The notes under the pieces were generated by a model that saw only the letters and a list, made by a program, of their open reading frames with translations, made no database searches and was not told the DNA's origin. A stretch of DNA of 33,673 nt, taken from Byssothecium circinans (taxonomy: Eukaryota; Ascomycota; Dothideomycetes; Pleosporales; Massarinaceae). The DNA lies in contig ML977009.1 in NCBI GenBank assembly GCA_010015675.1, positions 129,482 through 163,154 of the forward strand, written 5' to 3'. Shown piece after piece: positions 30,744 to 33,673 of the stretch. The first letter of the stretch is position 1, and every line of letters starts with the position of its first letter. The position numbers were made by a program, and so were the translations under genes.

Positions 30744-31988
30744 GTTATGCACTGTCTGTGGCGTACTAACTTCTATTGTTCATGGCATGGCTGGCGTGGG
30801 AAAAGAATTGGAGCTCTCTTCGGTACGTAATAAGGTTCATACTATCGCGTGGATAACTAAGCTGACTAAACAAAACACAGAAGTGTGAGCAGCGACGAAC
30901 CGATACTAGGAATGTCTGGGCTGTACGCCTACCAGTGAAGATTCGTCTGAGGAAGCATTCCCGTGGTCGTCGAGATGGTCCAGTGAAGGTTCGTCTGAGG
31001 TAGCGTTTTTGTTAGTTGAGAGCTGTACTCCAATTCGAAGAGAGAGGAATGATGAGACCGGTTAAGATCGGGCTACACGCTTAACAGCGAACATTAGTCT
31101 GAGGATACACTCCTGGTTGATACATCAGTTGCGTGAGTCCGAGCTTTTCGCCGAATGGCATGGGAGGTTTTATTGGGGTCCATATCATGTGTTTGAAGTC
31201 GGTGATCCTTCTTACAGAAGGCACATGATTTACATTGAACCTCAGGATAATGCCAAAGTCATGTACCCTAATAAAAGAGATCAAATACCAGTCCGGCACT
31301 TCCAAATCAATCACATCGTTACCGGCCGAAGGTCTTTGCATAGGAATGTTACACAAACGATACCGCGAAGCACCAAGCTGCATCCATGAGCTGCATCCAA
31401 TTGATCACATCATTTACCCTCAACTCCTGTGTAAGCTATATGGAACAGGAGCAAGCTGCGTCACAATCCAACTTAATGAATCAACGAAGCAACACGGCAC
31501 AGCAACATGCAACATGTATAGCATCTAACCAAACACACACCCACTCTTCCCAATATAGTACAATATACTCATCTGCTTGTAGACTTCAGCATGTATACTA
31601 TCGTGCATGCTCCATTGCTGTAGAAACAGTACGTAACCCCCCGGCTGTTAGTTGAAAAGTCGTAATGGCATGCTACCCCTAACCTCAAACAGCGTCTTCA
31701 CATATGGCAACCTTCCAGGCAAAATTCTTCTTGAGCACACAGCTTACCCAGTTTCTGTCGGCTATCAAACCAAACATCATATTGAAAATGATGTAGAAAG
31801 GAGCTTAGTTATAGACATACCACCACCGTCATTATATCTTCAATAGGGTGACCGTGAGATAGATATAGCGCCGAGATCATGTGCGGGAATGAGTGAAGTG
31901 ATGTGTATTGAGGTAGCTCTGAAATGGAGGCTATATACGTCTGGGAAAGTTCCTCCATTTCCCGTATAATACATGTTGAAATTACAGC
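30744..31988. other. Intergenic region, no gene recognised
   Basis: About 1.24 kb between RRP40 and the SRPK-like kinase, whose 3' ends converge. A pair of direct repeats lies at 30932-31004. Around 31081-31390 both strands are open for about 100 codons (plus: ELFAEWHGRFYWGPYHVFEV; minus: PDWYLISFIRVHDFGIILRF). I recognise neither and neither has a convincing start or neighbour exon, so I do not call a gene. A decayed coding remnant is possible. Confidence 0.5.
30932..31004. repeat. 25-bp direct repeat, two copies 48 bp apart
   Basis: CCAGTGAAG-TTCGTCTGAGG-AGC motifs occur at 30932-30956 and 30980-31004 with two differences. A third, weaker match (AGTCTGAGG) lies near 31096. The repeats lie in noncoding DNA 190-260 bp after the RRP40 stop. 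No function is evident. Confidence 0.75.
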
Positions 31989-33382
31989 TCATAGATCTCC
32001 TACCCAACCCTTCCGAGTCTCCTCATACGCCGGCAAAGCGCATTTTTTCATCCAAGTCGAGCTTAACACCTCTTCCGCATTCGGCCGCTCCCCAGGCCTC
32101 CATGCGAGCATCCACTTCAACAATTCAAACAGCGCAACCCTCTCCTCTTCATCGATAACATCCATACCATAAGACTGTCTCGGCTCCTGTACCGAATCTT
32201 CGAACACCCTATCCCACCCCCATACATCACACTCATCGCTAAGCGGTGTTCCTGCTTCGTCGAACCATTTGGGCCGTTTCTCCCACTTGTCCCACCACTC
32301 CGACGGCAGGCGGCCCTGTAAGTGGACCTGCTGCGCCGTGAAATTGTCCGGAGGCGCGAGAATCCCGTCAATGAGGGACCTGTGGGCGACTAACTCGAAG
32401 ATCGTGCATCCAAAACTCCATATATCTGACGGGAACGAAAGAGGTGTCGTTGGCTCGAAGAAGGCCTCGGGCGGCCGGATCACAAGGGGTGTATACGATT
32501 TAAAGCGGGACTTCTCTGACGGGCGGAAAGCGACGCCGAAGTCACTGAGTAAGAGCTTCGCCTCGTTGAGGGTGATTTTATGGCTTGGTATGCCCAGCCA
32601 CACGGGCGGGATAGCGTGCGAAGGAACCCCGGGTGTTAAAGAGATTGGGGTTCCATCGACGCGAACAACAGGCTCCGGCTCCGGCTTCCCATATTTAGCA
32701 TATAATTGCTCTACTGAGAGATTGTTGAGGGAAGATGGCAGCTGGAGAAGGAGGTTGCCGAGATGAAGGTCTGTCGAGCGATGTTAGTAAATAATGAGAG
32801 AAGAAACGCAAATAAGGATGGAAAACACGTACCTCCATGAGCAAAACCCTGCAAGTGAACAAACGAAATGGCCACGGCAAGCTGCGCAGCTAGAGACCGG
32901 GCAACGTCGAGTTGGAGCAATTCCGAACCCGCCGCCTCTTTCGCATCCATCAGACTGCATCTAGCTGGCACTGTCACAAAGCAAGGATGAGTCCCGTTGG
33001 GTCCGTCAATAGTAAAGCGATCAATGGCCACAAGGATCAGAGACGCCTTTTCTGCGGTGAAGGTGGCGCTATTTGTTCTGGTCGTAAGCTGAGACAGAAC
33101 GTCTCCCTCTCGCCTGTCCGCGTCCGCGGTGCCGAGTTTGATGGCGACATATTTTGATGTCCGTTCGTCAAGAGCTAGCCAGGCCGTGGAATATGCGCCG
33201 TGACCGAGCTTGTGTACTATACGGTATCGTTTGTGCAGACGGTCATCGATTTGTATGGGGTGGTACCCGCCTGGTTGGTAATCTTCCAGTCTTTCTACGT
33301 CTTCGATAAGCCCGTATTGGCAAGTTGGCGTCGACGTCCTCGAGGAGGCTCGCCTTGAGGATCGAAGGAACAGTGGTCGCAA
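31989..33382 (-). CDS. SRPK-like fungal protein kinase, N-terminus unresolved
   Basis: Two exons (33382-32833 and 32770-31989) with a 62-bp intron (GTACGT..CGACAG) give 443 residues counted from the first codon of the frame, a TTG, not an ATG. The sequence begins reliably at GLIEDVERLEDYQPGGYHPI, the usual entry of fungal SRPK-like kinases. Motifs: glycine loop LGHGAYSTAW (59-68), VAIK Lys82, catalytic loop HGDLHLGN (182-189, Gly for the Arg of HRD, common in this family), DFG 260-262, and RPPEAFF. The intron restores the Asp of the catalytic loop. The kinase frame is closed upstream by TGA near 33415 with no ATG. An ATG at about 33421 in the neighbouring frame starts MSRWLSKTIPRSVFATT, a credible leader, but needs a one-base shift to join. 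It may be a frameshifted gene or have an undetected 5' exon. Confidence 0.8.
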
Positions 33383-33673
33383 ACACGCTCCGCGGTATTG
33401 TCTTCGAGAGCCAACGGCTCATCTGTGAATAAACAAATGCTAAAATGAATGCAGGAGGGAGTGGAGAATCTAATCTTGTGGGCGTATCCAACAGGGGAGT
33501 AATTGAACAAAATCGATGTGCCTGCGAAGGAAGCACTTTACGTGTCGGCGAGGAGAATGAAGGACGGATGATTCGCCTTAACGTGTCCGTGCGCGTAACG
33601 CCCGGATTCGCGTAACGAGCCACCCTCATCAAAATGACTAAAGTTCAACACGCGATAACTCCACCAATATGGC
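33383..33673. other. Right edge: possible 5' leader or first exon of the SRPK-like kinase
   Basis: The minus strand reads TTTATTCACAG directly before the ATG at about 33421, which looks like a splice acceptor, so an exon or UTR intron may lie further upstream (to the right). No complete reading frame can be assigned before the window ends. Confidence 0.35.

Noticed and set aside
31081..31390. Overlapping open frames on both strands with aromatic-rich products
   Set aside because: They read somewhat like protein, but I could assign no family, start or partner exon; noted only as a possible remnant.
1..33673. CRISPR array, tRNA or rRNA gene, bacterial-type operon
   Set aside because: No array of spaced identical repeats, no tRNA T-loop plus acceptor pairing, and no rRNA-like sequence was found by eye; the gene structure is eukaryotic.

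Overview
This is a nuclear window from a filamentous ascomycete (Pezizomycotina). Introns are 46-111 bp with GT..AG ends and CTAAC-like branch points. The gene content is fungal: Erf2, Ash1, Ssz1, Rrp40, a NACHT-ankyrin NLR and FHA-type kinases. The FHA-kinase and SRPK-like families are ones I associate with Dothideomycetes, but the class assignment is an inference.

Left half (about 1-16.4 kb) looks like accessory DNA full of broken genes. On the minus strand is an FHA-domain Ser/Thr kinase with one in-frame TAG near its start. Diverging from it is a Trp-rich AT-hook protein gene with one in-frame TGA. Next come a doubtful Pro/Ser-rich ORF, an FHA-like fragment with no kinase domain, and a 148-bp TA-flanked element with 39-bp inverted repeats (MITE-like). 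The centrepiece is an intact six-exon gene for a 2237-residue NLR-like protein. Its order is alpha/beta-hydrolase domain, NACHT-type NTPase with a degenerate Walker A and a Glu-rich insert, about 26 ankyrin repeats, an acidic tract, and a long P/Q/S/Y-rich tail. Beyond it lie a DUF6601-like fragment and a second kinase pseudogene with two frameshifts, in opposite orientations.

Right half (about 17.9-30.7 kb) is ordinary gene-dense core genome: a secreted GPI-type Ser/Thr-rich protein, a four-exon small mitochondrial membrane protein, the Ras palmitoyltransferase ERF2, the histone methyltransferase ASH1, the ribosome-associated Hsp70 SSZ1, and the exosome subunit RRP40. SSZ1 and RRP40 diverge from a 217-bp shared promoter that carries heat-shock-element-like modules. 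A 2.1-kb G-rich to AT-rich spacer separates ASH1 from SSZ1. The right edge holds an SRPK-like kinase whose N-terminus cannot be joined to an ATG in the present sequence.

The most interesting material is the NLR-like protein, which appears to have lost canonical catalytic residues in two domains while its reading frame is intact, and the decaying kinase genes around it. Exon boundaries were worked out by hand from splice signals and frame continuity. Family assignments come from motif recognition, not from database searches.
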